Source: Granulicella arctica
Lineage (GTDB): Bacteria > Acidobacteriota > Terriglobia > Terriglobales > Acidobacteriaceae
Assembly (NCBI RefSeq): GCF_025685605.1
Contig: NZ_JAGTUT010000001.1
Location: 2,108,001-2,172,000, forward strand
Direction: 5' to 3'
DNA: 64,000 nt
The position numbers and the translations under genes were made by a program. This document shows positions 45,485 through 54,658 of the stretch, piece by piece; the stretch's first letter is position 1; the number at the start of each line of letters is the position of its first letter. The notes under the pieces are model-generated. The model made no database searches. It saw nothing but the letters and a program-made list of their open reading frames with translations, and was not told the DNA's origin.

Positions 45485-45534
45485 TCATAAATCACAATGC
45501 CCTTCGGTTATCCGAAGGGCATTGTGATTTATGA
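45485..45534. terminator. 23-bp perfect hairpin, bidirectional terminator
   Basis: Left arm 45485-45507 and right arm 45512-45534 are perfect inverse complements (23 bp) around TTAT. The centre (CCCTTCGG/CCGAAGGG) is GC-rich and the outer parts are AT-rich on both strands, so each direction reads as a GC stem followed by a T-rich stretch. It sits between the convergent molybdenum enzyme gene (ends 45471) and yidC (ends 45547). Confidence 0.75.
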
Positions 45535-45546
45535 ACGGAATGTCTC

Positions 45547-47355
45547 TTAGCGACGAGCTTGGATGACCTTGCCGCCGCCCGTATTGCCGCTCTTGCGACG
45601 AGCGCGTTTTGCGGCAATCTCGCGCATCTCGCGGCCAAGTGAGGTTCGGTTCATGACGGCCTGGGTAGCTATGCCGATCAGATTGCCGACCGCCCAATAG
45701 AGGGCGAGGCCAGAGGCGTAGTTCCAGGTGATGTAGCCGGAGAAGACTGGCATCATGAACGCCATCATCTTCTGCTGCTGCGGGTCGACGCCGGGAGAGG
45801 GTGTGTAGAACTGCACCAGGAACTGGCTGAGCACCATGACGATAGGGAGGATATGATACGGGTCGGCTGACGAAAGATCGGGCAGCCAGAGCCAGTGCGC
45901 CTGGCGAAGCTCAACGACTTTGGGCAGCATGTAGAGGAAGGCGAACAGCAGCGGCATTTGGATGAGCGTCGGGATGCAGCCGCCGAACATATTGACGCCG
46001 TTATCCTTCTGAAGCTGCATGATCTCGGCGTTCATCTCATTACGCTTCGGATCGGTGACCTTGAGGCTTTTGTACCGGGCCTTAATCGCGTCCATCTGGG
46101 GCTGTATGCGCTGCATCTTCAGGCCGGAGTGCATGGTCTTAATGCGGAGCGGCAGCAGGAGAGCGTTGATCAGAACGGTGAGGATGACAATTGACCAGCC
46201 CCAGTTCGAGGAGACGTGCGACTGAATGAACTGGAGGGCAACGAAAAGAATCTTACCGATGGCTCCGAAGAAGCCGAAGTCCAGCAGCGGCTCGAGAGTC
46301 GCGGTTGAACCAGTGGGGTGGATCGCTTTAAGAACGTTGGACGCCTTGGGTCCGGCATAGATGCGGGTCTGGGTATGGCCGCTGACGTCGCCAAAGGCTG
46401 TGCCGAGGATCGGCATGACCATCGCGCCTTTAGCGGGTACTCCCTGGCCGAGACCGTTATTGCGCTTCGCCTTGGCGACGTCAATATCATTGTGAAGATT
46501 GACGAGGGTCGCGGTGTCGGGCTGGTCGGGAAGGAAGATCGCTGCGAAGTAGAGATCGCTGACACCGGCCCAATCGAACGGACCATTATGGGTGGCTCCT
46601 CCGGAGACACCCTTGACGGCATGATGTTCTACCTTGCCGTTGGTGCTGAGATCGACCTGAGCGCTCTGGTAGGAGCGGGCGTCTTCTTCGTCGCCGAAGC
46701 CGCCGGGCCAGCTAATGAGGGCGCGGATGGGAGCGCCATTGCGGGTGACCTGTACGTCCGCGTGGACCAGATAGGTCTCATCGAAGGAGAAGGTCTTCGT
46801 GACCTCGAGGCCGTTCGCGGCGTACTTGAAGGTCAGTGAGCCAGGAACCTGTAGATTGCCGGTGGCCGAGGGGACGTACAGAGCCTGTGTGAGTGCAGTG
46901 GTCGTCGCCGGATCGTAGGTGTAGAGCGAGAGCGGGTAGCCGAACTTCTGGGCTGCCTGGTCGTGGACGAGGTCCAGCGGCTTGCCGTAATTATCCTTGT
47001 ATTTTTTGAGCTGCCAGGATTGGACCTGTGCTCCGCGATTGGTGAAGCGGATGCTGTAGAGCTCGTTTTCGATGGTGGTGGTAGCCTCAGCGGTGGCGAC
47101 TACCGCCGCAGACGTGGAGACAGCGCCGGATGAGACGGCCTGGCTCATCGCAGGGGTAGAGGACTCGGTCTGACCGACGCTCGAGGGGGCGGCCTGGCTG
47201 GACAAGACGGACTGATTTGGCGAAGCGGTTTGGGGGTTGTGCTTCGACCGGTAGAACTGAAGGCCGAAGAAGACCGCGACCATGACGAGCGCCATTACGA
47301 GGAGCGACTTATTGTCTTGCCCGCCGGATTGCGTGGGATTTTTGAACTCTGCCAA
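45547..47355 (-). CDS. yidC: Membrane protein insertase YidC
   Basis: Protein of 602 residues that inserts proteins into the inner membrane. It starts at TTG 47355 with GGAAG just upstream; the frame runs open to 47586 but that part has no YidC character. A first membrane anchor (MALVMVAVFFGLQFY, about residues 20-35) is followed by a Ser/Ala-rich linker, the periplasmic domain and the conserved insertase core (about 370-560) with FLYMLPKVVELRQAHWLWLPDLSSADP and the C-terminal AVGNLIGIATQAVMNR. The C-terminal tail is basic (ARRKSG), as expected for ribosome contact. Downstream of yidD on the same strand. Confidence 0.95.
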   Translation of the reverse strand: MAEFKNPTQSGGQDNKSLLVMALVMVAVFFGLQFYRSKHNPQTASPNQSVLSSQAAPSSVGQTESSTPAMSQAVSSGAVSTSAAVVATAEATTTIENELYSIRFTNRGAQVQSWQLKKYKDNYGKPLDLVHDQAAQKFGYPLSLYTYDPATTTALTQALYVPSATGNLQVPGSLTFKYAANGLEVTKTFSFDETYLVHADVQVTRNGAPIRALISWPGGFGDEEDARSYQSAQVDLSTNGKVEHHAVKGVSGGATHNGPFDWAGVSDLYFAAIFLPDQPDTATLVNLHNDIDVAKAKRNNGLGQGVPAKGAMVMPILGTAFGDVSGHTQTRIYAGPKASNVLKAIHPTGSTATLEPLLDFGFFGAIGKILFVALQFIQSHVSSNWGWSIVILTVLINALLLPLRIKTMHSGLKMQRIQPQMDAIKARYKSLKVTDPKRNEMNAEIMQLQKDNGVNMFGGCIPTLIQMPLLFAFLYMLPKVVELRQAHWLWLPDLSSADPYHILPIVMVLSQFLVQFYTPSPGVDPQQQKMMAFMMPVFSGYITWNYASGLALYWAVGNLIGIATQAVMNRTSLGREMREIAAKRARRKSGNTGGGKVIQARR

Positions 47356-47438
47356 GAGACTTCCTATTCTTTGTGGAGCTTGAGACTGCAGCCGCGCGGA
47401 CGCAGGCGCATCTCCTATGATAAATGGTCTGTGGAAAT

Positions 47439-47684
47439 TCAGGGGTAGGGTACGGGGTCCAAACCACCTTTCGCAAACGGGTGGCAGCGGCCAATCCGAC
47501 GAATCGCCAGCCAACTGCCCTTCAGCGGCCCAAATCGGGCCAAGGCAACGTAGGCGTATTCCGAGCAGGTTGGGAGGTACTTGCACTGCGCTGGTCCGAA
47601 GGCATGCAGTATCGGCGAAAGAACGGACTTGTAGAAGCCGAACATAAGGCGAGCGGTGCGGGTCGGTTCTGGCGGTGATTCCAT
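47439..47684 (-). CDS. yidD: Membrane protein insertion efficiency factor YidD
   Basis: Protein of about 81 residues of the UPF0161/YidD family. The signature [36 protein letters not shown], broken by the conserved Cys-x-x-x-P-x-Cys-S, and the C-terminal GRCHPF are intact. It helps membrane protein insertion with YidC, which starts 83 bp downstream. Start is uncertain: ATG 47684 gives a normal length, while TTG 47723 would add 13 residues. The usual upstream partners rpmH and rnpA are absent; the next upstream gene is an unrelated divergent DedA. Confidence 0.88.
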   Translation of the reverse strand: MESPPEPTRTARLMFGFYKSVLSPILHAFGPAQCKYLPTCSEYAYVALARFGPLKGSWLAIRRIGRCHPFAKGGLDPVPYP

Positions 47685-47811
47685 GATGGACTGGCCTGTA
47701 TTGATTCTGTCATGACCCCACAATGTACAGTGTGCTCAAAATGAAGCTACAAGTACCATGCCAGCCACTTAGGAGGCTGCATCTAAATAACTAATTACCC
47801 CGGGGAAATCG

Positions 47812-48792
47812 ATGGACCTGATCGGCATAATCACCCAGCATGGATATGCCGTCACGGCTACCGTTCTGTTTCTCGCGGCAGTCGGTGTTCCGGTGCCCAT
47901 GTCGATTACGCTGCTGGCGGCGGGCGCAGCGGCCCACGGGAATCTTCACCTCGGTATTGTGCTGCTGGTTGCTACGCTGGCTGCCCTCCTGGGAGATACG
48001 TTTCTTTACTTTGGCGGCCGATATACGGGTTGGTGGCTGCTGGCGTGGATGTGCCGAGTCTCAGTCAATCCCGAAGGCTGCATCTTCACTTCGGCTGGGT
48101 ACTTCTACCGGCGTGGACCGAAGACGCTTCTCTTTGCGAAGTTCGTACCCGGACTTGGAGCCATGGCTGCTCCACTGGCTGGTAGCTTGAACATGCGGTT
48201 CATGCGATTTTTTCGGCTGGACGCTTCGGGGACTGTCCTTTACTGTTCGGCGTGGCTTGCAATAGGGTATGTCTTCAGCCACTTCATTCGCGAGATTGCG
48301 GCCTGGACTGCTAGGGCTGGCCATATGCTGCTCGCTGCTGTGCTGGTTCTAGTGCTTGGCTATGCCGGGGCGCTGATCGTCTTCACCATGCGCGCACGAC
48401 GTTATAAAACGATCGAGAAGATCACGGCTGAAGGATTGTATGAGCGGCTACAGGCGCTGACGCCGGACCGGCTAGTCATCATCGCCGACGTGCGAAGTCA
48501 TGGCTACTATGATCCGGGAATGCAGCGCATCAAGAACTCTATCCGGGTAGAGCCAAATCGTTTGAAGGAAGAGTTGATTGCGCTGCGAGAGTTCATGGCT
48601 CCGGAGTGCGAGGTCTATCTCTACTGCAGTTGTATACGGGACACTACCAGCGTTCGTGTCGCGCACATGCTGCAACAGGAGAACTGCCACGCCCAGGTGA
48701 TCGATGGTGGGATCAAGGCGTGGATTAAAGCTGGCGGTGACCTGGAGCTCGTACCTGAGTCCGATATCCATCACTTACCGCGTTTCGAATAG
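47812..48792 (+). CDS. DedA-family membrane protein fused to a rhodanese domain
   Basis: Protein of 326 residues. The N-terminal DedA/VTT part (about 1-200) contains GDTFLYFGGRYTGWWLL and LFAKFVPGLGAMAAPLAGSL, both family hallmarks, with four to five hydrophobic segments. The C-terminal rhodanese domain (about 215-320) contains VIIADVRSHGYYDPG and an active-site loop YCSCIRDTTS with a cysteine in the catalytic position. DedA proteins are thought to move lipid carriers such as undecaprenyl phosphate. Why a sulfurtransferase is attached is not known to me. Divergent from yidD. Confidence 0.88.
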   Translation: MDLIGIITQHGYAVTATVLFLAAVGVPVPMSITLLAAGAAAHGNLHLGIVLLVATLAALLGDTFLYFGGRYTGWWLLAWMCRVSVNPEGCIFTSAGYFYRRGPKTLLFAKFVPGLGAMAAPLAGSLNMRFMRFFRLDASGTVLYCSAWLAIGYVFSHFIREIAAWTARAGHMLLAAVLVLVLGYAGALIVFTMRARRYKTIEKITAEGLYERLQALTPDRLVIIADVRSHGYYDPGMQRIKNSIRVEPNRLKEELIALREFMAPECEVYLYCSCIRDTTSVRVAHMLQQENCHAQVIDGGIKAWIKAGGDLELVPESDIHHLPRFE

Positions 48793-49059
48793 GCAGTATG
48801 GGTGAGTGTAGTGTTCTTTCGATTGCTAAGTACCCGAAAGAGGTTACCTAAGATAGCTTGACCGTGACAGCTGCTTTCATTCTTATTGTGACGGAAGTAG
48901 CTCCAATACTTACTTATACTGAACCGCCGGTACTTGCTGCACGCCTGCCTGCCATCTAGGGCCTACTCATCATTTCGTATGTAGAGAACAGGAGCGGACT
49001 AGGTCGCTACCTCGGAAAGCTATCCAAGTTCTATTTCAAACATATTTTCTGGAGACCCC
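48793..49059. other. Leader/promoter gap before the FG-GAP protein gene
   Basis: 267 bp without a gene. TATACT at 48915-48920 is a possible -10 but no -35 at a suitable distance was found. GGAG lies about 8 bp before the ATG at 49060. Nothing else recognisable. Confidence 0.35.
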
Positions 49060-50907
49060 ATGTTTCTGTTCAATCCAGTTTCGCGCATCCGCTACTCAGC
49101 GGCTATGCTACCCGCGTGCATCGCCATGCTCACGATCTTCACCGGCTCCGCACTTGCCGTGGTTAGTCCCACGGTAACAACACTGACGTTGCTTCCTGCA
49201 AATCCTGTTGTTGGGAATCCAGTACTGCTGACTGCTTCCGTCACAACAGCTGGAGCTAACATCACGAGCAACGGACTTGTATCGTTCTATGACAATCCAG
49301 CCAACACCTTGAATCCTTCGATCAATTCGCTGATTGGGACCGTAGAGGTTAACGGTGCCGCAAAGGCGAGACTTCGCTTCGTGCCTGGCGTGGGACCACA
49401 CCAGCTTATCGCTGTATTTCAACCGACAACCACTCTTAGTGGATCGTCCTCGAACCTGGCCTCACCCGTCGCGTTTACGATCGCCGGGAAAAAAACCTAC
49501 GTTACCGCCAGCAAGCTAACGGCTGCCAGCAGTGCCGGTTTTTACGGTCTACTCGACATTCTCACGTTTTACGGCAGCCCTGCCCCCAACGGGAAGCTCA
49601 CTCTGACAGACACTACGAACGGCACAGTCTCGAAGGCTATTCCCGTGGTTGCGACGACTCAGGGATTTGCACCAACTGTCAGCAGCAGCTCCGGCTCAAC
49701 TCACGCAGTGGGAGTACAGATTTCAGCAACGGGTGATTTCAACGAGGATGGAGTTCCTGACCTCGCTGTGAGCAACCTGTTCGACGGAAACGTCGGAATT
49801 CTAATTGGAAATGGCAACGGTACCTTCCAGCCTGCAGTGACCTACACTACGAGCGCTGGCCCTTACGGCATCGGCGTTGGTGACTTCAACGGAGACGGAC
49901 ACCAGGACCTCGCTGTCACCAACGTTGGAGCTGGAACGGTGAGTATCCTTACCGGTGATGGAACAGGTGTTTTCACTGCACAGACTCCAGTTGCAGTCGG
50001 ATACCAGCCTTACGAGATCACGGTTGGAGACTTCAATAATGACGGTGCATTAGATTTGGCTGTCACTAACTTCGGCGCTAACAATACGACGCCCGGGCAG
50101 ATTGTTGTCCTGCTGAACAATGGACGAGGCGGCTTCCCTGTGGCCAAGCAGGTGGTGACGCCAGTCGGTCTGGACCCGATCGCTTTGGTTACTGGCAACT
50201 TTGGTGTAGATGGAAATCTAGGGCTAGTTGTCGCCAACTCCTATGAGGGAAGCGTCGGTCTACTTCTCGGAAATGGCGATGGAAGCTTTCAGCCTCAAGT
50301 GGTTTATAGCACCAATACTGGCAGTCAGACGCAGGGCAACAATGGATCAATTCCCTACGCCGCTGCCGTGGGAGACTTCAACAACGATGGCTTTCCAGAT
50401 GTGGTAGTGGCTACTCTCAACAGCAGCAGCGTCACCATCCTGCAGAATACTGGCGCTGGAACATTTACCGTGCAGCCTCCCATAGCAACGGATCTGAATC
50501 CTATCTCTGTTGCAGCCTTCAACGCGGATGGATCGGGAAATGCAAGCATCGCAGTTGCTACGTATGGGGCGAACACCATCGACATTCTTACGAATGATGG
50601 CTCAGGTACGTTCCCCGCTTCCTCACTGACGAGTATCCCCTCTACACCTGGAGCGGCAGGCGTTTACTACGGCCTGACGATTGCCGACCTCAACGGAGAT
50701 GGTAAGCCCGACATCGCCACTACCAACTTCAATGGAACAGGCTTTGGTATCCAACTCGGTACCCAGACTGTTGCTGCATTTACGACGGTAAAGGGAACGT
50801 TCACCGGCACGCTTGAGGCTGACTACATTCCCGCAGCTGGGGACGCGTATCAGAAGACGGCGAGTTCGGTTACGCTACCAGCGGCCTCCGCGACAAAGAA
50901 GAAGTAA
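49060..50907 (+). CDS. Secreted FG-GAP/VCBS repeat protein
   Basis: Protein of 615 residues. A signal peptide (AMLTIFTGSALAV) is followed by an Ig-like domain (about 33-130, TVTTLTLLPANPVVGNPVLL) and then about seven FG-GAP repeats from residue 220, each with a calcium-loop-like sequence such as GDFNEDGVPDLAVSN, GDFNGDGHQDLAVTN, GDFNNDGALDLAVTN and GDFNNDGFPDVVVAT. They should fold into an integrin-like propeller. A role in surface adhesion or matrix binding is inference from the family. Ends in a short basic tail (SATKKK). Confidence 0.85.
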   Translation: MFLFNPVSRIRYSAAMLPACIAMLTIFTGSALAVVSPTVTTLTLLPANPVVGNPVLLTASVTTAGANITSNGLVSFYDNPANTLNPSINSLIGTVEVNGAAKARLRFVPGVGPHQLIAVFQPTTTLSGSSSNLASPVAFTIAGKKTYVTASKLTAASSAGFYGLLDILTFYGSPAPNGKLTLTDTTNGTVSKAIPVVATTQGFAPTVSSSSGSTHAVGVQISATGDFNEDGVPDLAVSNLFDGNVGILIGNGNGTFQPAVTYTTSAGPYGIGVGDFNGDGHQDLAVTNVGAGTVSILTGDGTGVFTAQTPVAVGYQPYEITVGDFNNDGALDLAVTNFGANNTTPGQIVVLLNNGRGGFPVAKQVVTPVGLDPIALVTGNFGVDGNLGLVVANSYEGSVGLLLGNGDGSFQPQVVYSTNTGSQTQGNNGSIPYAAAVGDFNNDGFPDVVVATLNSSSVTILQNTGAGTFTVQPPIATDLNPISVAAFNADGSGNASIAVATYGANTIDILTNDGSGTFPASSLTSIPSTPGAAGVYYGLTIADLNGDGKPDIATTNFNGTGFGIQLGTQTVAAFTTVKGTFTGTLEADYIPAAGDAYQKTASSVTLPAASATKKK

Positions 50908-50937
50908 GTACTGGTCTCACAGTCTGAAGTATCGAAG

Positions 50938-50970
50938 TAAATGGGAGCCGCTCTTAGTGGCTCCCATTTA
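50938..50970. terminator. 12-bp perfect hairpin between convergent genes
   Basis: TAAATGGGAGCC (50938-50949) pairs with GGCTCCCATTTA (50959-50970) around a 9-nt loop. It lies between the FG-GAP gene and the convergent mechanosensitive channel gene and probably terminates both. Confidence 0.75.
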
Positions 50971-50999
50971 CTTTGCGATAGTCATTCAGAGTAAAGAGG

Positions 51000-52097
51000 C
51001 TAAGACGGCTGACCGTTAAATGTGTCAGCCATCGGATTAGTGGATTGAGCGGAAAAGCGAGTCGTGGGAAATGCATTGGGGTATTGCCGCTGAACGAACG
51101 CTGTCATCTGCTCGCGAACCAGACAGCGAAGATCGAAGTTCATGCTGGAGTTATGGCTGCTCATGAGGCAGCGTAGTTCCATGGTCTTCTCTGAGAGATT
51201 CGTTACCTGCAGACCGCAGACCTTCTTATCCCAAAGTGGTGAGAGTTGGACGATGCGATCTAACTCGGCGCGTAACTCCTCGACAGGAATGGAGTAGTCG
51301 ACGTAAAGGAAAGCCGTGCCCATGATGTCGGTGTCCTGGCGAGACCAGTTTTGAAATGAATTCTCGATGAAGTAACTCAGCGGGACGATGAGTCGGCGCA
51401 GATCCCAGATCTTGATGACGACGTAGGCGGAGTTGATCTCTTCGACGCGACCCCATTCTCCTTGGACGACGACTACATCATCGATGCGAATTGGTTCGGT
51501 GAGCGCAATCTGGAGGCCGGCTAGAAAATTGGCTGCAGTGGACTTGGCAGCGGTCGCAAGAATCAGGGAGGCTACGCCAGCGGAGGCGAGCAGGCCTGTT
51601 CCATAGTGCCAGATGCGCGGGTCATGGAAGCTCCAAAGTAAGGCACCGGCAGTGACCACGATGATGAAGCTGATCACCATCCGGCGAAAGAGCTGAAATT
51701 GGGTGTGGACGCGGCGAGCCCGGATGTTGTTCTCGGCTGCTAGATCGTAGCGGCGAAGAAAGGCGTTCTGCACGACGTAAACACAGCCGACGACGAACCA
51801 GCCGAGTGCGCCGATCAGGGCCATGACGAAGCCTTGGCGGAGGATGTCCTCGACGCGGTCCGGAAGACGCGGGACGGCCGGAAGGACCGCTAACAGGCAG
51901 GTGATAAAGAAGATGGCGCGGGCTGGAGCACCCAGATTGCGTTGCAGCCCCCAGCCGAGGGTGTGGCCTTCAATCTCCTTGCGGCGGAGTAGGCGGAAGA
52001 GAACGTAGTGAACCAGGTTCGCAAAGACCAGCGCGGCGCAGAAGAGGAAGATGGCAAAGAACCAGCGGTGCTCCTGTAAATGAAAGACCTCGTTCAT
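51000..52097 (-). CDS. MscS-family mechanosensitive ion channel
   Basis: Protein of 365 residues. Four to five transmembrane helices are followed by the MscS pore/beta domain with LLASAGVASLILATAAKSTAANFLAGL broken into an Ala/Gly-rich pore helix, then IRIDDVVVVQGEWGRVEEINSAYVVIK, the conserved beta domain, and a C-terminal cytoplasmic part. Such channels release solutes on osmotic downshift. The gene follows an alpha/beta hydrolase on the same strand with a 47-bp gap. Confidence 0.9.
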   Translation of the reverse strand: MNEVFHLQEHRWFFAIFLFCAALVFANLVHYVLFRLLRRKEIEGHTLGWGLQRNLGAPARAIFFITCLLAVLPAVPRLPDRVEDILRQGFVMALIGALGWFVVGCVYVVQNAFLRRYDLAAENNIRARRVHTQFQLFRRMVISFIIVVTAGALLWSFHDPRIWHYGTGLLASAGVASLILATAAKSTAANFLAGLQIALTEPIRIDDVVVVQGEWGRVEEINSAYVVIKIWDLRRLIVPLSYFIENSFQNWSRQDTDIMGTAFLYVDYSIPVEELRAELDRIVQLSPLWDKKVCGLQVTNLSEKTMELRCLMSSHNSSMNFDLRCLVREQMTAFVQRQYPNAFPTTRFSAQSTNPMADTFNGQPS

Positions 52098-52144
52098 CGA
52101 CGCGCTGCTCCTTTGCTCATCTCTCCATTCTATGGAAGCTGTCG

Positions 52145-53044
52145 CTACTGGGGCTTGAGGTGGCTGAGGCTGTCGAGCACAGCTGTTTCGAGGGCGATAC
52201 GGCGATCGGAGTAGGAATGATCCGTTGCGATGTGGATCGCTGTGACCTGTTTGTCACCAGCCTTCTCGAGGCCCATCACGAGCACATCGTTCGAAGGGGC
52301 GAGGCCATCATCGGAGGTGACGACGAGGATCGGGCGCGAAGCGAGCTTCAACGCTTGATTGGCGAGCGACCACTCCTTCGCATGCGCGATAAGATCGCGA
52401 GCGAGGCTTTCGGGGGTACAGCCTGCGAGCGGGGCAATGCCTTCTGCGGCGAGCTTCTTGCCGATCGGGCCGACCGCTTCCTCCTGCTTGCCTGCAAGAA
52501 CGGCAGGAAGGGCGAACCCGGCCATATCGGCGGCGGAGATGAGACCGATGGCTTTGACTGCCGGATCGGTAGCTCCGACGTTTGCGGCAATCATGCCGCC
52601 CATGCTGTGGCCGATGAGGACGAGGTACTTCGGGTCGGCGTGGAATTTGGCTGCGTTGGCAGGATCGCGGAGGTAGGCGAGCGCGGCGTGCGTGTCCTCG
52701 ATGGAGTGCGTAAAGGAAAAGTCACCAGGCGTTCCCCAGGAGCCACGATAGTCGAAGAAGAGGACGTCCCAACCGGCACGGCGGATGGTTTGCGCGAGGT
52801 CGAGATTGCGCTCATTGCCGGGGAAGCCGTGGAGCAGCAGCACGACAGGATGCGGACCGGAACCCGCAGCGATGTAGACCAGGCCATTCAATAACGCGCC
52901 ATGGCTAGGAATCTGGATGGACTGCATGGCAGCGGGCGCGGCTTTGTCGAGCGCGGGATCGTCGCTGATGGCGGCAAGTTGCTGAGCGTACAGGGACGGC
53001 ACAAACAGGAGGGCAGATGACAGGAGAAGTTTGCGCAGGAGCAT
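52145..53044 (-). CDS. Secreted alpha/beta hydrolase
   Basis: Protein of 299 residues. The N-terminus has a signal peptide (LLLSSALLFVPSLYAQQ). The hydrolase fold shows the oxyanion loop LLLHGFPGNERN near residue 71 and the nucleophile elbow GHSMGG near residue 146; an Asp and His near the C-terminus (TSDDGLAPSND, ATDHSYSD) complete the likely triad. Resembles the DUF/esterase group named prolyl oligopeptidase-like or acyl hydrolase. The substrate is not known. Upstream of the channel gene. Confidence 0.86.
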   Translation of the reverse strand: MLLRKLLLSSALLFVPSLYAQQLAAISDDPALDKAAPAAMQSIQIPSHGALLNGLVYIAAGSGPHPVVLLLHGFPGNERNLDLAQTIRRAGWDVLFFDYRGSWGTPGDFSFTHSIEDTHAALAYLRDPANAAKFHADPKYLVLIGHSMGGMIAANVGATDPAVKAIGLISAADMAGFALPAVLAGKQEEAVGPIGKKLAAEGIAPLAGCTPESLARDLIAHAKEWSLANQALKLASRPILVVTSDDGLAPSNDVLVMGLEKAGDKQVTAIHIATDHSYSDRRIALETAVLDSLSHLKPQ

Positions 53045-53168
53045 GGGGCGATTGTAGTGGACACTCCCGTAGAGAGAGAATGGCTACCATGTTTCATGCT
53101 CCATTCTCAGAATGGAGGCATCGAAAGAGTACAGTCGGAACGAAGAGAGATCTTCCAAGGAGAGCATG

Positions 53169-53597
53169 ATGAATCGCAGTGCGAGCGCAGTGTGGCATGG
53201 TGGATTGAAAGACGGTAAGGGAACGATTTCGACCCAGAGCGGCGCGGTCAAGGACCTGCAATATAGCTTTGGATCACGCTTCGAGAGTGGCGTTGGAACC
53301 AATCCTGAGGAGTTGCTGGGTGCGGCCCATGCGGGCTGTTTCTCGATGGCGCTGAGCGCACAGTTTACCGAGGCTGGTCTTAAGCCGGACACGATTGAGA
53401 CGACGGCCGTCGTGACGCTCGATATGCTTCCAGAGGGACCGACGATCACGAAGATTCACCTGACGACGAAGGTGACGGCTCCCGGCGTAGACAAGGCAAA
53501 GTTCGATGAGCTTGCGAACAACGCAAAGCTTGGCTGCCCTCTGTCGAAGGTGTTGAAGGCTGCAGAGATTACCCTCGACGCTCAATTGGTTTCGTAG
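53169..53597 (+). CDS. OsmC-family peroxiredoxin
   Basis: Protein of 142 residues. Both catalytic cysteines are present: AAHAGCFSM near residue 57 and LGCPLSK near residue 124. The text ASAVWHGGLKDGKGTIST and PEELLGAAHAGC mark the OsmC subgroup, which reduces organic hydroperoxides. The ATG at 53169 has AAGGAG six bases upstream; an ATG at 53166 is too close and the upstream extension from 53112 has no matching features. Followed by an intrinsic terminator. Confidence 0.92.
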   Translation: MNRSASAVWHGGLKDGKGTISTQSGAVKDLQYSFGSRFESGVGTNPEELLGAAHAGCFSMALSAQFTEAGLKPDTIETTAVVTLDMLPEGPTITKIHLTTKVTAPGVDKAKFDELANNAKLGCPLSKVLKAAEITLDAQLVS

Positions 53598-53615
53598 GTT
53601 TTCAGCTTTTGCTTG

Positions 53616-53647
53616 AAGAGCCCAAGGCTTATGCTCTGGGCTCTTTT
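53616..53647 (+). terminator. Intrinsic terminator after osmC
   Basis: AAGAGCCCA (53616-53624) pairs with TGGGCTCTT (53637-53645) and a T-rich end follows. It lies 18 bp after the OsmC stop and just before the 3' end of the convergent cation-efflux gene, so it may work in both directions. Confidence 0.8.
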
Positions 53648-53673
53648 CGTTGGCAGTGGAATGCAAACAAGGG

Positions 53674-54627
53674 TTAGTGCGCGTGACTGTGACCGTGATG
53701 GTGGTGGCCATGCGCGCCTACTGCTTCAAGCGGTGGTGGCGCGCTGCAGCCATGCGTTGTCTCGCAGCCAATCGTTTCGAACTGGATCGTGGTGTGGTGA
53801 ATGTGGAAGCGATCGCGTAGCGCGCAGTTGATGCTGTCGAGGATTGTGCCGCACTCGGACATCGGCATCTCGGGAATGGTGATGTGGCTGGCCAGCGCGT
53901 GGGAGGACGATCCAAGGCTCCAGACGTGCAGGTCGTGAACGTCAAGCACGCCGTCTACACCTGCCATCGCACTGCGGATGTCCTCGAGGCGTAAGGTCTT
54001 CGGTGTTCCTTCGAGCAGGATATTCAGAGTCTCGCGCACGATGCCTACCGAGCTGTAGAGGATCATGCCCGCGATGATGATGGAGAGCAGCGGATCGATC
54101 CAGGTAAGCCCGGTGAAGAGGATTGCGGCACCACCTGCGATGACGGCGGCGGTTGAGAGGGTGTCGCCGAGCATGTGCAGGAAGACGCTGCGGATGTTGA
54201 CGTCGCCTGAGAACTTCCAGAGCAGGCTTGCGATGGCGCCGTTCATCAGCACACCGGCAGCGGCGACGATCATCATGAGGCGGGGCTGCACGGCGATTGG
54301 CTCGCTGAAGCGATGAATGGCGGCGAAGGCGATCCATGCAGAGAGGACGATCAGCGTCAGCGCGTTGACAAAGGCCGCGAGCACACCGGCCCGCTGGTAG
54401 CCAAAGGTCTTCTCCTCGGTTGCAGGGCGGGACTGGAAGTAGACAGCTACGAAGGAGAGAAGAATCGCGAGGAGGTCGCTGACGTTGTGGCCAGCCTCCG
54501 AGATGAGCGCAAGGGAGTGGGCACGGACGCCGAAATAGAACGTCGCGACAACGTAGAGGAAGGTAGCGGCCATGGAGCACTGCAGCACACGCTGCATCTT
54601 GCGGTTCGGGCTGGCGACCATGTGCAT
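53674..54627 (-). CDS. Cation diffusion facilitator (zinc/cobalt efflux) protein
   Basis: Protein of 317 residues with six membrane helices. Metal ligands appear as SEAGHNVSDLLA (helix 2) and DPLLSIIIAGMIL (helix 5), the two H/D-x3-D sites of CDF transporters. The C-terminal cytoplasmic domain ends in a histidine-rich tail, GAHGHHHHGHSHAH, usual for zinc exporters of the CzcD/ZitB type. The start is placed at ATG 54627; the frame is open further upstream without transporter character. Follows a small membrane protein gene with a 31-bp gap. Confidence 0.9.
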   Translation of the reverse strand: MHMVASPNRKMQRVLQCSMAATFLYVVATFYFGVRAHSLALISEAGHNVSDLLAILLSFVAVYFQSRPATEEKTFGYQRAGVLAAFVNALTLIVLSAWIAFAAIHRFSEPIAVQPRLMMIVAAAGVLMNGAIASLLWKFSGDVNIRSVFLHMLGDTLSTAAVIAGGAAILFTGLTWIDPLLSIIIAGMILYSSVGIVRETLNILLEGTPKTLRLEDIRSAMAGVDGVLDVHDLHVWSLGSSSHALASHITIPEMPMSECGTILDSINCALRDRFHIHHTTIQFETIGCETTHGCSAPPPLEAVGAHGHHHHGHSHAH

Positions 54628-54658
54628 AGCTAAAGTGTAGCCCCGCACGGCAAGGCCA

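Noticed and set aside
49720-50760. Regular repetition resembling a repeat array
   Set aside because: It is the coding repetition of FG-GAP units in a protein, not a CRISPR array or satellite.
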